This document shows, in pieces, positions 63,654-64,000 of a stretch of 64,000 nt of DNA. The stretch spans positions 1 to 64,000 of the forward strand of contig JBEDUN010000021.1 in the NCBI GenBank assembly GCA_040414675.1. The letters are read 5' to 3'. The stretch comes from JARBAU01 sp040414675. GTDB taxonomy: Archaea; Thermoproteota; Nitrososphaeria; Nitrososphaerales; Nitrososphaeraceae. The translations under genes and the position numbers were made by a program. Every line of letters starts with the position of its first letter. The stretch's first letter is position 1. Under the pieces are notes generated by a model. That model made no database searches. It was not told where the DNA came from and saw only the letters and a list, made by a program, of their open reading frames with translations.

Positions 63654-64000
63654 TTATGAAGTTTCAATTAATCGCCAGTCCGAATTAAGTCCATTCTTGC
63701 CAGCTAATGTGTCCGAAATATTCTTTTTAGATTTCAAAGCGTTCTCCTCATAAAGATCTATTCCTAAAAAATTTCTTCCAAGAAGAGCTGAAACCATGCC
63801 GGTAGTTCCCCGTCCTACGAATGGATCTAATACCCAATCTCCTCTTTGGGTAGAAAATTTTATTATATTCGCAATCAAATCCTCTGGAAATATAGCAAAG
63901 TGCTCGTTCCCATGATGTGCTTTAGTAGAGATCTCCCACACGTTTCCTGGATTTTTACCAGTCGGATTACATACTGCAAATATAGGGTAGTGTTTGTGAT
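63654..64000 (-). CDS. DNA methyltransferase (N4-cytosine/N6-adenine type), C-terminal part
   Basis: The frame stays open past the right edge, so only about 115 C-terminal residues are visible. VLDPFVGRGTTG is motif I (SAM-binding DPFxGxGT) placed near the C-terminus, and HYPIFAVCNPTGKNPGNVWEI with HHGNEHFAIFPEDL before it; this order (catalytic motif before motif I) fits the beta-class. The catalytic DPPY-type motif lies outside the window. It may belong to a restriction system or be a solitary epigenetic methylase; neighbours do not tell. Confidence 0.85.
   Translation of the reverse strand, partial: HKHYPIFAVCNPTGKNPGNVWEISTKAHHGNEHFAIFPEDLIANIIKFSTQRGDWVLDPFVGRGTTGMVSALLGRNFLGIDLYEENALKSKKNISDTLAGKNGLNSDWRLIETS

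Overview
The window (64 kb, AT-rich, dense small genes, many TTG/GTG starts, short leaders with TATA-like boxes) is archaeal and most likely from a Nitrososphaeria (Thaumarchaeota) genome, probably a soil Nitrososphaerales member such as a Nitrosocosmicus-like strain. The support is a thermosome, TFE-alpha, ribosomal proteins L44e, S27e and S19e, RNase P Rpp21, Nep1, an Sm-like protein with a C-terminal extension, archaeosine transglycosylase, archaeal GTP cyclohydrolase III and CobY, plus ADP-forming acyl-CoA synthetase and ASD/malonyl-CoA-reductase-like proteins of the kind used in the 3-hydroxypropionate/4-hydroxybutyrate cycle. The lineage is inferred from gene content; no ammonia monooxygenase or rRNA gene lies here. 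I saw no tRNA, rRNA, CRISPR array or insertion sequence.

Layout. 1-9 kb: the edge of a nucleotide-sugar dehydrogenase, an lsm-tgtA pair, an AK6-like kinase, a ferredoxin with an Asp replacing one cluster Cys, a methyltransferase, signal peptidase and a PPOX-fold protein, with long non-coding stretches. 9-37 kb is a dense housekeeping core: a PfkB kinase, an ADP-forming acyl-CoA synthetase, thermosome, FlK-like thioesterase, rpl44e-rps27e, a five-gene cobalamin operon (cobD-cobQ-cbiB-cobS-cobY, minus strand), asd, an Lrp regulator, heme O synthase, Nep1, rnp4-rps19e-pdcd5, a zinc-type reductase with a CitE-like lyase, a complete riboflavin cluster (ribE-ribB-ribH-gch3-amidohydrolase-arfC), TFE and a DEAD-box helicase. 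37-64 kb is much sparser and more accessory: zinc-ribbon proteins, a secreted PQQ-type sugar dehydrogenase, a CPA2 antiporter, a CDF metal transporter, secreted proteins, a lone receiver domain, an ABC-2 exporter, a wHTH plus membrane-protein pair, a phytoene-dehydrogenase-like oxidoreductase, two tautomerases, a Nudix hydrolase, a GH63-like glycosidase, a two-finger C2H2 protein, convergent proline dehydrogenase and P5C dehydrogenase genes, and the end of a DNA methyltransferase.

How genes work together. The riboflavin block encodes every step from GTP except two: the phosphatase, and a recognised ArfB formamide hydrolase. An amidohydrolase-superfamily protein sits exactly at the ArfB position and is the best new-function candidate. 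The cobalamin operon builds the aminopropanol arm and nucleotide loop; its cobyric acid synthase lacks the glutaminase half, suggesting use of free ammonia or a separate glutaminase. PRODH and P5CDH together would oxidise proline to glutamate.

Several small genes were found by reading the intergenic DNA: a 44-aa membrane protein (16370-16504), a 54-aa Cys-rich protein (25917-26081), a 59-aa tautomerase (41283-41462) and a 43-aa protein (711-842), plus two apparently broken small genes (293-445 and 47779-47984). All functions are from motif reading without database searches.
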